Source: Canna indica
Taxonomy: Eukaryota > Streptophyta > Magnoliopsida > Zingiberales > Cannaceae
DNA: 64,000 nucleotides
Reading direction: 5' to 3'
Assembly: GCA_034359265.1 (NCBI GenBank)
Contig: CP136894.1
Coordinates: forward strand, 31,030,501-31,094,500
Shown here: positions 11,813 to 22,259 of the stretch, piece by piece
How positions within the stretch are numbered: position 1 is the first letter of the stretch
Layout of the letters: every line of letters starts with the position of its first letter
Notes under the pieces: model-generated
The model's input: only the letters and a program-made list of their open reading frames with translations
What the model was told of the DNA's origin: nothing
Databases searched by the model: none
Made by a program: the position numbers and the translations under genes

Positions 11813-13348
11813 TCACGATGGAGGATGGTCTGGATTATATGGTAGGGTCTGGAGCGCTTGAGTGTACACCGGCGTGGACTGACTCGAGGACGATAGATTA
11901 GATGATGCCGAAGAGATGCCTGCTTCGGGATGACCTGACAAGTTGCGTAGCATAGCTTCTATATTCGCCATCGTCTGACTCTGGCGCTCCATCATCTCAG
12001 TCTGACGCGCGACCGTCTCCTCTAGTGTCCTTATCCTATTACTATGATCATAATTGGATCTGGAGGTGGACGACCGCTCACCAGCGACCGGAGGGGTCGG
12101 TGCCCCAAGTGGCCCTAGTACGGCTCGCGCATGACCACTATCTGCGAAGCCATATACGCGGCCATGGTTCCAGCCACCTGCGGCCTCGACCCACGATGCT
12201 GCGTCAAAGTCCTCGGGGGTACCCCCGCGCTGCACCACCGTCTGGCTGTAGGTCTCCTAGTCGAGTTTGATTTTTTGTTTAATATTTATCATAAAACTTA
12301 AATTATAAATATATAATGAATAATTTAAACAAATATATAATTACCATAATGTATGCAGCGCGGTTGTGGATGTACTCCCCCGTCCCATGTGCTCGACGGT
12401 GAGTCCGCTCAAACACCGCCATCGGGGAGGGTCGCTGGACACTCCCGTCATCCGACACCGTCGTCTACATTTACAAAACAAATACATTAATTAGTACACA
12501 TAATAACAAATAAAATATATAATTAAAAGATATACTTACCATACGGTTTGCGTGCACTGCAAATGCAACAGAGCCGCCGGTGTGACGCGCTGCTCCCCCC
12601 GACATGCGATTTCTAGCCGCATTCCGAGAAACCTCCTGCCATCGATCCGTCGACCATATCCCCACGAGCTGGTCCCATATATCCGGAGTAATCCAACCGG
12701 GGCCGTATCCCCGAGTCTCCGCGATGTTAGTGGTCCCAGCTCGGGCCATCGCTTGGGACCGAGCCTGCCCCAGCTGCCCGTTGTACCTTGCCCGGGAAAT
12801 AGCCTCCCAGGCAGCGTAAATGAAGGGCCTCTGGTCCTCGGCCCATGTATAGCGAGCCTGCAAAATAATAATATCAGTACCAATATTAATATATCATCAT
12901 GCATGTAAAAAATAATAATAATACGTGCCTCAAACTCGCGTCATAACATGTCGACGTGCTCGCTAGGCACGTGAGACCACGTAGGCCATGCCCCGTGCAT
13001 GTATCGTCGAATAGTAGAAGAAATGCTCCTCGGCACTTCTTCTTGCTCGAACCTGCACAACAAAAATAAATTTTAATATTATATTATGATATAATGAATT
13101 TGTAATGATTCATAATTCATGATATATTACCGCTCCCCAATCACGCTAATCAATCTACGTGACTCTGTGGCTGGTGGAGGCTGCCACCTGTTCGGCCCGC
13201 GTGGCCGCCTACGTCTGGATGTACTAGCCTCGGCAGTATCATCCTCATGAGGATCAGCAACAGGAGGATCAGCAGCATGAGTAAGTGCTGGAGTCTCACC
13301 GATCGGAGACTCCGAAACTCTCCTGCGTCGATAACCACGACCAGACAT
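11813..13348 (-). pseudogene. TNPA-like En/Spm plant transposase gene, five exons, one internal stop
   Basis: Exons are 13348-13131, 13052-12929, 12857-12540, 12464-12345 and 12256-11813. Together they are 1,224 bp (407 codons plus stop), with frame kept across all joins. It starts MSGRGYRRRR; exon 3 has GWITPDIWDQLVGIW; exon 4 has TTVSDDGSVQRPSPM; exon 5 has TVVQRGGTPEDFDAASW and a coiled-coil-like C-terminus (ETVARQTEMMERQSQTM). This is the order seen in Ptta/En/Spm (PF03004-type) proteins, which bind the element's subterminal repeats. Exon 2 holds an in-frame TGA at 12943-12941 where CGA (Arg) is expected. The intron 2 donor reads GC, either a rare GC-AG intron or a decayed GT. Probably non-functional. 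Confidence 0.88.
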
Positions 13349-13423
13349 ATCTGTCGAACAGACATATAATCAGATTATTATATAAATAGTAGAGATATAT
13401 TTAATAAAATATATACTTTACAA

Positions 13424-14260
13424 TTATTCTTCATCATCTGAATAATAGTCTTCGAATTCTTCTTCTTCCTCCTCTTCTTCCTCTTCTTCATCTTCTTCAT
13501 CTCCAGCTTCCTCAATTTCATGATCGTCATCATCAGCATATTCAACTTCTAATTGAATTGACGTTGTGTCTGCATCCTCGAGTATTGGAATAATACGATC
13601 CACAGCAGGAAGATCATCTTCTTGATAGAAACCAGGAGGATCATTTTCTCCTACTATCGGATCAATTTTTTCTCTACCTTTTGTCTTACAGACTACACGC
13701 CAATCTGCTCTATCTTTATTTCGAGCCGGATACTTCGCGTAATATACTTGTTCGGCTTGTGATGCCAATATAAAAGGCTCATTTGCTGCCAATTTCGATT
13801 TGTAATTAACCTCAACAAGTTTATATTTTGGATGAACTTTCATGCCCCTTTCTGTTGTATCGAACCAATGACATCTAAATAGGATCACTGATTTCAAGCC
13901 GAAGTAGTGCAACTCTATCACTTCTTCCACCAGTCCATAAAAATCCATATCACATTCAACATAGGTTGTCCCTTTCACGCAGACCCCAGCATTCATCGTC
14001 TTCTTTGCAAATGAATATTCAACTGTGTGAAATTTATACCCGTTAACAAAATATCCGCTATAGCACGACACAAGTCGCGACGGTCCACTAACAAACTCAA
14101 ATATTTTTTCATCTATTTCAGCTCTGTGATCTTTGCTGTAAGTCTGAATCCAAGTAGGGAAATCACGATTCCGTAATCAGGGACAATTCAAGAATTGTAC
14201 GTCGTATAAAAGATCATCTACTTCTTTTACACGAACATACAATTCCCGAACGGATCTAAG
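13424..14260 (-). pseudogene. DUF4216 remnant of the CACTA TNPD-type protein
   Basis: The open stretch runs from 14176 down to the stop at 13424. It reads DFPTWIQTYSKDHRAEID, FEFVSGPSRLVSCYSGYFVN, VILFRCHWFDTTERGMKVHP and EPFILASQAEQVYYAKYP, then a very acidic tail with a run of Glu, ending DYYSDDEE. This is the DUF4216 region that follows the transposase domain in CACTA elements. Upstream, the same frame continues (LYDVQFLNCP) past a TGA at 14179-14177 that could be a decayed CGA. The transposase domain that should come first is missing; a minisatellite lies there instead. Confidence 0.85.
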
Positions 14261-14365
14261 GTTTTGCTAAATCATATCCGATTCGTCGATGCGTACGTGA
14301 AACATATCAACTCGTCGGATGGATGATTATTTTCTAAATGTTTCGAGACAGTTCGAGTCCATATT

Positions 14366-14650
14366 GGACGATTTCGGCGCGCGTCCGAAATGGACGATTC
14401 CGGCGCGAGTCCGAATTGGACGATTCCGGCGCGCGTCCGAAGTGGATGATTCCGGCGCGAGTTCGAATTGGACGATTCAGGCGCGCATCCGAAGTGGACG
14501 ATTCCGGCGCGAGCCCGAATTGGACGATTCCGGCGCGCGCCCGAAGTGGACGATTCCGGCGCGCGCCCGAAGTGGACGATTCCGGCGCGCGCCCGAAGTG
14601 GACAAACCGGCGCGCGTCCGAAGTGGACGATTCCGGCGCGCGTCCGAAAT
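14366..14650. repeat. GC-rich 26 bp minisatellite, 11 copies
   Basis: Eleven head-to-tail units start GGACGATTCCGGCGCG; one is 25 bp, giving 285 bp in all. In the left half, units ending GAATT alternate with units ending GAA(A/G)T, a 52 bp higher-order pattern; the right half is more uniform. It is open in all three plus-strand frames only because of its composition. Confidence 0.95.
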
Positions 14651-15102
14651 TAATCTAAACCCTAATAATTAATCTAACAAATTAAACAATTAATTAACAA
14701 TTATAAAACAATTAATTAACAATTATAAAACAATATAAAATATATTTATAATTATAAATTCCGGCGCCGGAGTCCACCCTCCGGCGCCGGCGTACAGTGG
14801 CCGGACACACTGTCCGGCCACTGTAGAAGGTCCGGCGGCGGCTATAGGCCGACCGCCGCCGGTCGAAACCCTAGAAATAGGGTTTCGGTCGGATTGATTC
14901 CCGCCGGCCAAAACCTAGTGAAGAGCCGGTCGGCCGATCAACATACCTGAACAAGACGACAGCAGCGGCAGCGGCGGCGAGAGGCGTCGGCGTCGGCAGC
15001 AGCGGCAGCAGTGGCAGCGGTGGCGAGAGGCGAGAGCAGCGGCGGCGGCAACAGCGGGAGGAAGAAGGGTCGGGCGCGCGACTGGTGCCCTATATAAACT
15101 TG
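14651..15102. other. CACTA internal region: AT-rich then GC-rich inverted repeats
   Basis: A short AT-rich spacer precedes GC-rich sequence with inverted repeats: CCGGCGCCGG twice near 14760-14790, GTGGCCGGACA against TGTCCGGCCAC near 14807-14822, and AACCCTA against TAGGGTT near 14866-14884. Then come GGCAGC-type repeats. Possibly promoter or leader of the CACTA minus-strand gene; no gene seen. Confidence 0.5.
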
Positions 15103-15390
15103 TCAGCAACGGCTCACTCGCCCGTTAGAAAGCCGTTGCTGATAAGTTATCATCAGCAACGGCTCACTTATCCGTTAGCAAGCCGTTGCTGACAATTAAA
15201 AAAGCAGCAACGGCTCGCCTTTCCGTCAGAAAGCCGTTGCTGATAATTAAAATAATCAGCAACGGCTCGGTTTTCCGTTAGAACGCCGTTGCAGATACAG
15301 ATATCTGCAACGGCTCGGGCGGCCGTAAGAATGCCGTTGCAAATAGCAACGGCTTGAGCGGCCATTGCTGATAGCCGTTGCTGAAGATCA
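15103..15390. repeat. CACTA subterminal repeats, right end
   Basis: About ten copies of CAGCAACGGCTC and GCCGTTGCTGA, spaced 20-45 bp apart and mirroring the left end. Confidence 0.88.
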
Positions 15391-15407
15391 AGTTTCTAGT
15401 AGTGTCT

Positions 15408-16457
15408 TGGAGTCAAGAATCTGAGTTTGTTTAAGATATCTATACATGCGAGGAGAATCCTTCCTCTTCTCAATAAAAAAAAGATTTGCCATGGGTCAAC
15501 TTGGTTATCAACAAGCACAAAGATATCCATCCTTGGAGCAATATTTTGCTGAAAAATAGAAGTTTGGTGCTACTAGGGGTGTCTTCACTACAATGTCTAG
15601 ACTGAAAGAAGGGTTGCTGAGGAGAATTGGAAATGGAAAGAACACGTGTTTGGAGGGATCCTTGGGCTAATTCTATTCCTTTCGAGAAGTGACCCACTTT
15701 TATCAACATGAACAAAGCAAGTGAAAATGCCATTGTCAATGATCTTATGACTGATAAGGCATGGAATTCTCAGTTAGTCTTTTCAATTTTTGGGGAAGAT
15801 ATTAGCAAAGAAATTTTAAAGATATATATACCAAAAGATGACAAGGATGATAAATGGGTCTGGGTCTAATTAGCAAAGGGAAGTTATCTTGTAAGATTGA
15901 TTACAACTTTCTAAAGAAGGAAGGAAATGAGATGGTTGATACTCAACATAACTGGAAAAGCTTATGGAGTTTGAATGTTTTGCTTAAGGTCAAAATTTTT
16001 CTATGGAAGCTAGTTCATGGAAGACTTCCACAACTGACATGTTAGCTAGAATGAGTAAGATTCAACCTCAGAAATGCTTTGTTTGTAAAGAGGGGACTGA
16101 TTGTGCAAACCATATCTTGTTCAGTTGTTCTTTTGCCATTGATTTATGGAAAATGATGGAAAGTACTTTAAAATTTCAATTCATCTTCAAAGAGTAATGG
16201 TCTCATGGCATGTGGTTCGAGGAAGGAAAAAACTTGAGTAACGATGAAAAAAGAAAACTGACTGGGTGTATAGCCACTAGTATTTAACATCTTTGAAAAA
16301 TAGAAATGAGCATTGTTTTAAAGGTAAAGGACATGGTTCTATGTCTCTTGTTTATAAGGCTTTATCTGAAGTTTCCAATTAATACTCAATTAAGAAAATT
16401 GTTTCATGGGCAGGAATCCATGATGAAAACAATAACTCATGCATTGATGTGAGTGCA
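15408..16457 (+). pseudogene. LINE zinc-binding (zf-RVT) region
   Basis: LINE sequence continues after the CACTA target duplication. Frames include NGKNTCVWRDPWANSIPF, VFSIFGEDISKEILKIYIP, and then the zf-RVT domain: SLWSLNVLLKVKIFLWKLVH, then MLARMSKIQPQKCFVCKEG and CANHILFSCSFAIDLWK, with the Cys/His pattern C-x2-C and H-x4-C. Several frameshifts separate these pieces, so it is not functional. Confidence 0.85.
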
Positions 16458-16608
16458 TATTTGCTTCATAGGATAAGGAATGATATGATAATGGATAATT
16501 ATAAAATTAATATTATATTCGGTATATACCAGATTTAAAAAATTTATATTCAATCTGTCATCATTTATTATCCAATCCTATCATATCTTATCCAATGAAG
16601 CAAACATA
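16458..16608. mobile_element. Small MITE, about 150 bp
   Basis: Inverted ends read TTTGCTTCATAGGATAAG on the left and CTTATCCAATGAAGCAAACA on the right, with TA on both outer sides. LINE sequence flanks it. The family is not certain; a TA target would suggest Tc1/mariner type. Confidence 0.65.
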
Positions 16609-17140
16609 CCATGAGAGTATTGTGAGTATCGTTAAAGAGGATAAGGAAACAAAATTTTAGGGATTTTTTGATGTACCCTGGCTTAAACAGAATGACAAAT
16701 CTGGACTTGGTTTCAGGTTTTTAAATGAAAGCCAGAATGATATTTTGATGGGCTACAGCAACACTATATCATCAGATGTCTTGTCAACAGAGCTTAATGC
16801 CATCTGGTTATGCCTGATCAAGGTTGAATAATTAAACATGAAGAATTTAAAAATTTTCACTAATAGAAAGCAGGTTGCAGAAATCCTATTGAAGAACTCT
16901 AAGGCTCCCTGGTTTTTAAAAAACCTTGTAAGTGATATTTTACACATTGTAGGCAAGGTTGATGTCAAAGGTTGGATACATATACAAAGAGGTGTCAATG
17001 AGAAAGCTCATCAAGTTGCAAAAGTGATTTACTATGAATGGCAAGTTGATAACGCGAGATGATTTATGGGAGTGCTTTGAAGAAAATTCTTCTGATTTCA
17101 ACAATTTAAGATTTTTTGTTAATAGAAATTATGTAAGTAC
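16609..17140 (+). pseudogene. LINE C-terminal RNase H-like domain (RVT_3)
   Basis: The plus strand reads DKSGLGFRFLN, SSDVLSTELNAIWLCLIKVE, then a TAA stop, then FTNRKQVAEILLKNS and GWIHIQRGVNEKAHQVAKV. The ELNAIW and N-x-x-AHQVAK motifs mark the RNase H-like domain at the end of plant LINE ORF2. Confidence 0.8.
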
Positions 17141-17144
17141 AAAT

Positions 17145-17751
17145 TAGAGGTGGCAATGGGCCGTGCCTGGGCCGGCCCAGGTCCGAACAGGCTCGGCCAC
17201 CTCTGGGTCGTGCTTGGCACGCCAATACTCGGGTCGTGCCAAGCATGGCCCGACTGCTCAAAGGGGCAGCCCAGCTCGGGCCTGAGCCCACCCCTTCGAG
17301 TTCAGGCTGGGCTCGGGCCAGCCCGAATTATTTAAAAGAGAAAATATTGGCAATGAGACTCGAACGACCAACCTTCACTATTTTTTTTTTGAGGAACTAA
17401 TCACCACACCTAGACTAATTATCTATTCTTATATAATTTGAGTAAGTATAAGATATTATGCTCAAGCCTAGCATAGAAAATTAAGCCAGGCTTGGGTGCA
17501 GACCAGTCTAATCCTGAGTGGCACCATGCCTAGCCTGTGGATGCAGGGTCAGGCCCAGCCGGGCCTAGCCGGGCCTGGCGGGGCCCGTGCCATGCCGAGC
17601 ACGACCCATGTGCCCAAGAGGGCGAGCCCAACCCACACCTTGAGCACAGTCGGTTGGATTATATTCAACCCGACCCGACCCGACCCGATTATATTTGGTC
17701 GGGTCGGATCGATTTTTTCCCTAACCCCGACCCGACCGTGAACACCCCTAA
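17145..17751. mobile_element. hAT-like non-autonomous sequence(s)
   Basis: The left end TAGAGGTGGCAATGGGCCG and the right end, complement TAGGGGTGTTCACGGTCGGG, look like hAT-type termini, with GGGCC-rich and CGGGTCGGGT-rich interior. It starts where the LINE ends. I find no matching target duplication, so it may be two truncated elements side by side. Confidence 0.5.
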
Positions 17752-19263
17752 GAATAAGAATGTCAATTCTTCATTCAATAATAAATATACTCTCTACCAT
17801 GAGGAATATGAGAACATGCAGGATTCCGGCGCGAGATGCACGATCAGCGATCCTCTACTCTCGTCTTCCGGATACTATAATCTGACCTCACTAGTGAGTT
17901 TTTTTAATAAAAAAAATCATCCTTCACCACTTGGAAATAAAATATACTTGTGCATGTGATGATTGAGAAGAGCAAGATAAGATTCCAATTACATCCCTAT
18001 CGTGACAAATAGATAAACTTAATCAATTCGGTGATCACAGCATAATAAAATGGCTTGAAAAATGCTTTCACATTGTTTCATATAGATTAATTGTGGGAGC
18101 ATGAGTTACACCATTACCAATTTACCATGAATAAGTTAAACTATTATTGATGGGTAAGCGGTCAAAATCCAAATTAAATCAGTGCTGAGCCCATAATCAT
18201 ATTCTAGTTGTTGAATGTGAAACCTAATCTAATGACGAGTCTATCCTACTGCGGGACCGTCGTATCTTATATAAGCTCTGACTCATCAACTTAATGACTT
18301 TCATTTATTGTGGGCAATCAAACGCCCCCTGACTTTCTTTTATTGACTAGTCTAGCTTAAACGATCAACACGTACACCATTCCTTCTTTTATTTGGTTAT
18401 ACATCAATTTTCTCATTTGGCTATGTTAGGTAGAATTTTCAAGAGAGGAAAGACAAATTAGTTGAATAATGATAGGTCTTTTGTGACACCAAGTTATGAA
18501 AATGCCCTCGAGGTCTGCAAATGTACAAATGGTTCTTCTAATGATTGATTTTTAATATAGAATGCTCAATGAGAAACCTATTTTACTCACTAAATGAAAA
18601 AAAAGAAGATAAAAATGAATTAATGAGATAATTCAACAAGGAGATCATTACCATTTGCAGAGTTCCAACCATGATCCACAATGGAGTAGTATGCACATTA
18701 GAGAATTACATGGTCTTTTCTCCAAAGATGCAAAAGAGTTTTTTTTTTAAGCACACTTGAAACAGTAGTGCCACTACTTTTATGGTGAGTGGGGTTTGGA
18801 GGTTGCTATAGGTAACTTGATTCACATGGTAGGTGGGCAACTAACGTCCACCAAGTGCAATTAATATAAGAAAAAGGTTTCATGCATGGACAAGGTTAAG
18901 GGTCTATTTGTAAAATTTTGAAGAATAACACTAGAGAAAACCCATATTAGCGCAAGACAAGTGCTAACTTTTTTCTTATTAAAAAGCTAAGATAAAAAAA
19001 ATTCTACGTAACAAGAAAATTTTCTATAAGATATATCTAAAACAAACCCGTGAAAAGATTTAAATATTCCCCTCCCATCAAAACCCTAATGCATTAACTT
19101 AATGTCATCTCCTCCGTGCTCGCAATTGGCATTATTGCTCAAGGGTTTTAACCTCGGTCATAATCTTTTGATGATAACGAACTTATTTCAATTTTATCAA
19201 GTGTTTATCACAAAACAAAAAAGATATGCATGTAAATTCATTTTTGAATCAGAAAAATATTAG
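17752..19263. other. AT-rich intergenic stretch, nothing recognised
   Basis: Short frames only, with no homology I can name and no clear repeat structure. Confidence 0.5.
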
Positions 19264-19630
19264 GCGAATGACCACACTAGATGGAAGTTAATAGTGTATT
19301 GCGTTAATCTGTAACCTAAGTCTGATTTTAATCGTTTCTTTAATTTTAGAAAAATCACAATATTAATCAACAAGTGGAAGCAATAATAAATGACAAGTAT
19401 AGCAGCATACAAGATAGCCAATGCAAACACAAAAATTTATAGTGATTTGAGATCCTTCCCTACTCCACTACCTAAGCACTATGCTTAGTATTTCAAACTC
19501 TAGATTACTAATTGAAAGTGTATCCTACCAGAGGAATTACAAACTAAGGCTCTAACCCTCACACCCCCGAGTTATCCTCTCCCCAAGAGTACCTCAAATA
19601 CAGCTTCTCCCATGGACTACACTGTTGGGT
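19264..19630 (-). mobile_element. Truncated LTR of the GGTCGACC-type copia family
   Basis: It shares landmarks with the longer LTRs at 27828, 34381 and 36151: GACCACACTAGA near its start, then AATCGTTTCTTTAAT, then TTATAGTG, then CTACTCCACTACCTAAGCAC at about 19472. It breaks off near 19630. Confidence 0.7.
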
Positions 19631-19669
19631 CGGCGAGGATCGAGCAACCAACAAAAATTTGAGCAGTGG

Positions 19670-19704
<35 letters not shown>

Positions 19705-20037
19705 CCTCTACCCAAGGAGATCAATGCATCTCGGTTAAATAAATACAAGTTAAGAAATTATACCTTCGTAGACCAAGTTCCATCTTCGGCTTTGCAAATC
19801 CAAGATCTATGTCTGGCTTCGGATCCACGGTGCTGCCAATGACGAACAGGATGAACAAGGCGGATTCCGAGAGCTACCTCGGCTATCTCGGAACTTCTTA
19901 CAATCTTGGTGAGCACGGAACTCCTTCCAAACTCTCCTCTCTCTTTTGAGTGGAGGTCGGCTGTCACAATAGGAGCTCGACTTCCTCTGAAAAGAGGTCG
20001 GCGGCCACCAAAAGTAGATCATCAAATATGAAAACTC
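19631..20037. other. Repeat-derived sequence with an (AT)n microsatellite
   Basis: An (AT)15 run lies at 19672-19701. The remainder, with TGTTGGGTCGGCGAGGATCG at its start, looks like retrotransposon LTR or leader sequence, but I cannot assign it. Confidence 0.4.
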
Positions 20038-22060
20038 TGTTAGTTTTATATGCCCTAGAGCCGATATATGTTTTGAATAATTCATATAAATGGCAGTTTA
20101 TTATTCTTTTGAGCATAAGTTGTGTATGTTTATTAGAATAAGTCCAAATCATACTTGTTAGAATTCTTCATTCTCAAAAGTTGAGAATATGAGTGATGGA
20201 GTATATATTTTAGCACAAGTTGTTAAATCAGTTCACGATCGTAGAAATACTAACTGGGCATTATTATTCCGAAAGATCGTCACCTCTGTCTGTTTCCATG
20301 ATTAGTATGAGATATTAATAAAGATGGAGTAGTGAGTCTCATGCTACATGACATTAGATGTCGAGACAAATATGTGGACACTTATGAGATAAATGGGTCG
20401 AACATGACACATAGATAATGTTCACATGATATTTTACCAATGTCACTTAATCGTTATCTAGATCATATTAGTGCATATGATCCTTTGACCTGAGATGACA
20501 CGATTATCTTGTGCATAGGTGGCTAGAGTTTGCTACTGCTTATATGCTCATGTTTTGCATGTGCAGCCAACTTTAGGTGGCTCTAGTTAGTTATGCATGG
20601 AGATAGGTGACCAATCAAAATGAAATTCATTACCCTGGGTAAACAAGGATAAGGTCCTATGAAAATGAGATTGTTCTTGATCAAGAAATCCTTGACTAAG
20701 ATATTGGATACTTAAATAGAAAGGATTTTCTAGTTTCAATCCTACTAATCAAAGAATAGAAACCGAGAGATATCTATATGGTCTAAGCTATAGAGTTTGA
20801 CACTAATCGTAACCCTGGCTAGACTGGAACCTTGTAATAAAAGGATATGAGTGTAGGGTAAGTATGATCATTTGGTTCATGAGAATATTCTAATTGAAGC
20901 ATTTGCCACTAATTGGGTAGTCATGGCATGTTGTTTTAGACATTACTTATGATTTATGAGAACCAAGGGTATTTTAGGGATTTTACTCTATGTACGGAAA
21001 AAAGTTTATGGTGATGTCGAAGGGTTGATATCATAATCTCATTGACAATTAGTGATGTAACCTAGTTAGTCACACATAATAGAGCACGTTCTAGTAGAGA
21101 ATGAATTGATTCTAATTAAGGCAGTTAATTAGGAATCAATTACTTAATTTGGCTTGCAATACGATTGCAAGGATGCTAGCACATCTCGAAGACAAATCGA
21201 TCGATTAGGTGGATCCGAATGAGGAACATTTATATGGGATATAGATTGAGACTTCCTTATTTCGAGAGCTACCATATATATAGAGTCTATAGGTAGAAGC
21301 TTAAGTCAAGGGCCTATTGGGAATAAAGGAATATGATTCCTCTACATTTTCTATGGGTGAGTCTTATTTGATAAGAAATAAAAACAAGAAAAGAGATCCT
21401 TGAATCCTTTTCTTGGTAGTCAACCCTCCTTGGAAGGAAAGAGATCCTTGAATTCTTTTCTTAGTAGCCGACCCTCCTTGGAAGGATAGAGGACAGCCGT
21501 CCCCTTCATATTGGGAAGGGGACAATCGTCCCTCCCATAGAGAGACCGAGAGCCACCCCCTTTCAAAGATTAAGTTGCCACCCCTTTCTTGAAGAATTGG
21601 GGCAGGAGCTCTTCTCTCCATAGGGAGCCCTACCTACACCACCCTCTTGCACCTTATGATCGTGCACATACTATCTCAGCATGGGGCAACGCAAAGACAT
21701 GTTTGGATTGCGAGGAGGTGTTTCTTGGCAAGGAGTGTGCTTGTGTGGACAAGCTGGAGTCCAACGCTTGGACATCTACATAATCGTGCATCAAATATCG
21801 TGAGACGATGCTCTCTACACCATCGAGAGAGTGCTACAAGAGGTATACAATATGAACTTACCTTGTAGCAATTATTTTTGATGTTGTCTTGATCCGAAAC
21901 AAAGTGATACCGCGCACATGGGATGCAATCCGAGGTGTTTTAGATCTTGTTTGCATATTTTGTTCAATAAAATTGTTCATATTTTGTTTTAGATTCGGGG
22001 CTTGCCGAACCCTACCAATTAAGGTTCTGAGGAACTCATTCCTTGAGTACTTTTAATTCA
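20038..22060 (+). mobile_element. Angela/Tork-like copia LTR remnant
   Basis: It begins TGTTAGTTTTATATGCCCTA, like the start of Angela/WIS-type copia LTRs (TATGCCCTAGAG), and contains CCTTTGACCTGAGATGACAC. It is about 2 kb, non-coding, with an uncertain right end. No adjoining pol in the same orientation is seen, so it may be a solo or truncated LTR. Confidence 0.5.
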
Positions 22061-22259
22061 TTTGAATGGGAAACGCCTTTCCTGATTTGTCCGCAAATGA
22101 GAACTGTGGTCGTGTCGTGGCATGTCCATGCTAGCAAACATTAAGTGTCGTGTTTGAGCTCTATCCCATATAGCCCGTTAGAAAGGAATTTGTTTGTGTG
22201 TGTGATCCATTGGGCCCCACACTAAGCTAATTGTGAGTCGTGGATAACGAAGAGTCGAA

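Larger units (their letters stand above)
11160..15404 (-). mobile_element. CACTA (En/Spm) DNA transposon, 4,245 bp, internally deleted
   Basis: Termini are CACTACTAGAAA at 11160 and its complement TTTCTAGTAGTG ending at 15404, flanked by a 3 bp target duplication TCT (11157-11159 and 15405-15407). Both ends carry dense subterminal copies of CAGCAACGGC / GCCGTTGCTGA (about 11180-11515 and 15103-15390), where the element's own protein binds in this superfamily. Inside, on the minus strand, are a five-exon TNPA-type gene and a DUF4216 remnant. The DDE transposase domain (Tnp2/Transposase_21 type) is absent, so the element is non-autonomous. Confidence 0.95.
8390..17140 (+). mobile_element. L1-type LINE, broken up by at least five later insertions
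   Basis: Pieces of one non-LTR retrotransposon ORF2 run in order on the plus strand: endonuclease tail (about 8455-8605), reverse transcriptase (8825-9478, about 10010-10150, 10713-11159), zinc-binding RVT domain (15408-16457) and RNase H (16609-17060). Inserted are a MULE-like fragment, two hAT-like elements, a CACTA element and a small MITE. Stop codons and frameshifts are scattered through the coding parts, so it is dead. Ends are approximate: the 5' end is truncated before 8390 and I see no clear poly(A) tail near 17140. Confidence 0.88.

Noticed and set aside
12025..12908. Plus-strand frames opposite the TNPA-like exons
   Set aside because: Shadows of the minus-strand exons, which have matching splice sites and motifs.
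14319..14672. Open frames of over 100 codons in the minisatellite
   Set aside because: The 26 bp unit lacks stops in three frames; the repetitive Arg/Ser peptide is a by-product.
15168..15365. Regular 20-45 bp spaced repeats that could suggest a CRISPR-like array
   Set aside because: They are CACTA subterminal repeats in both orientations, present at both element ends, in a plant genome.
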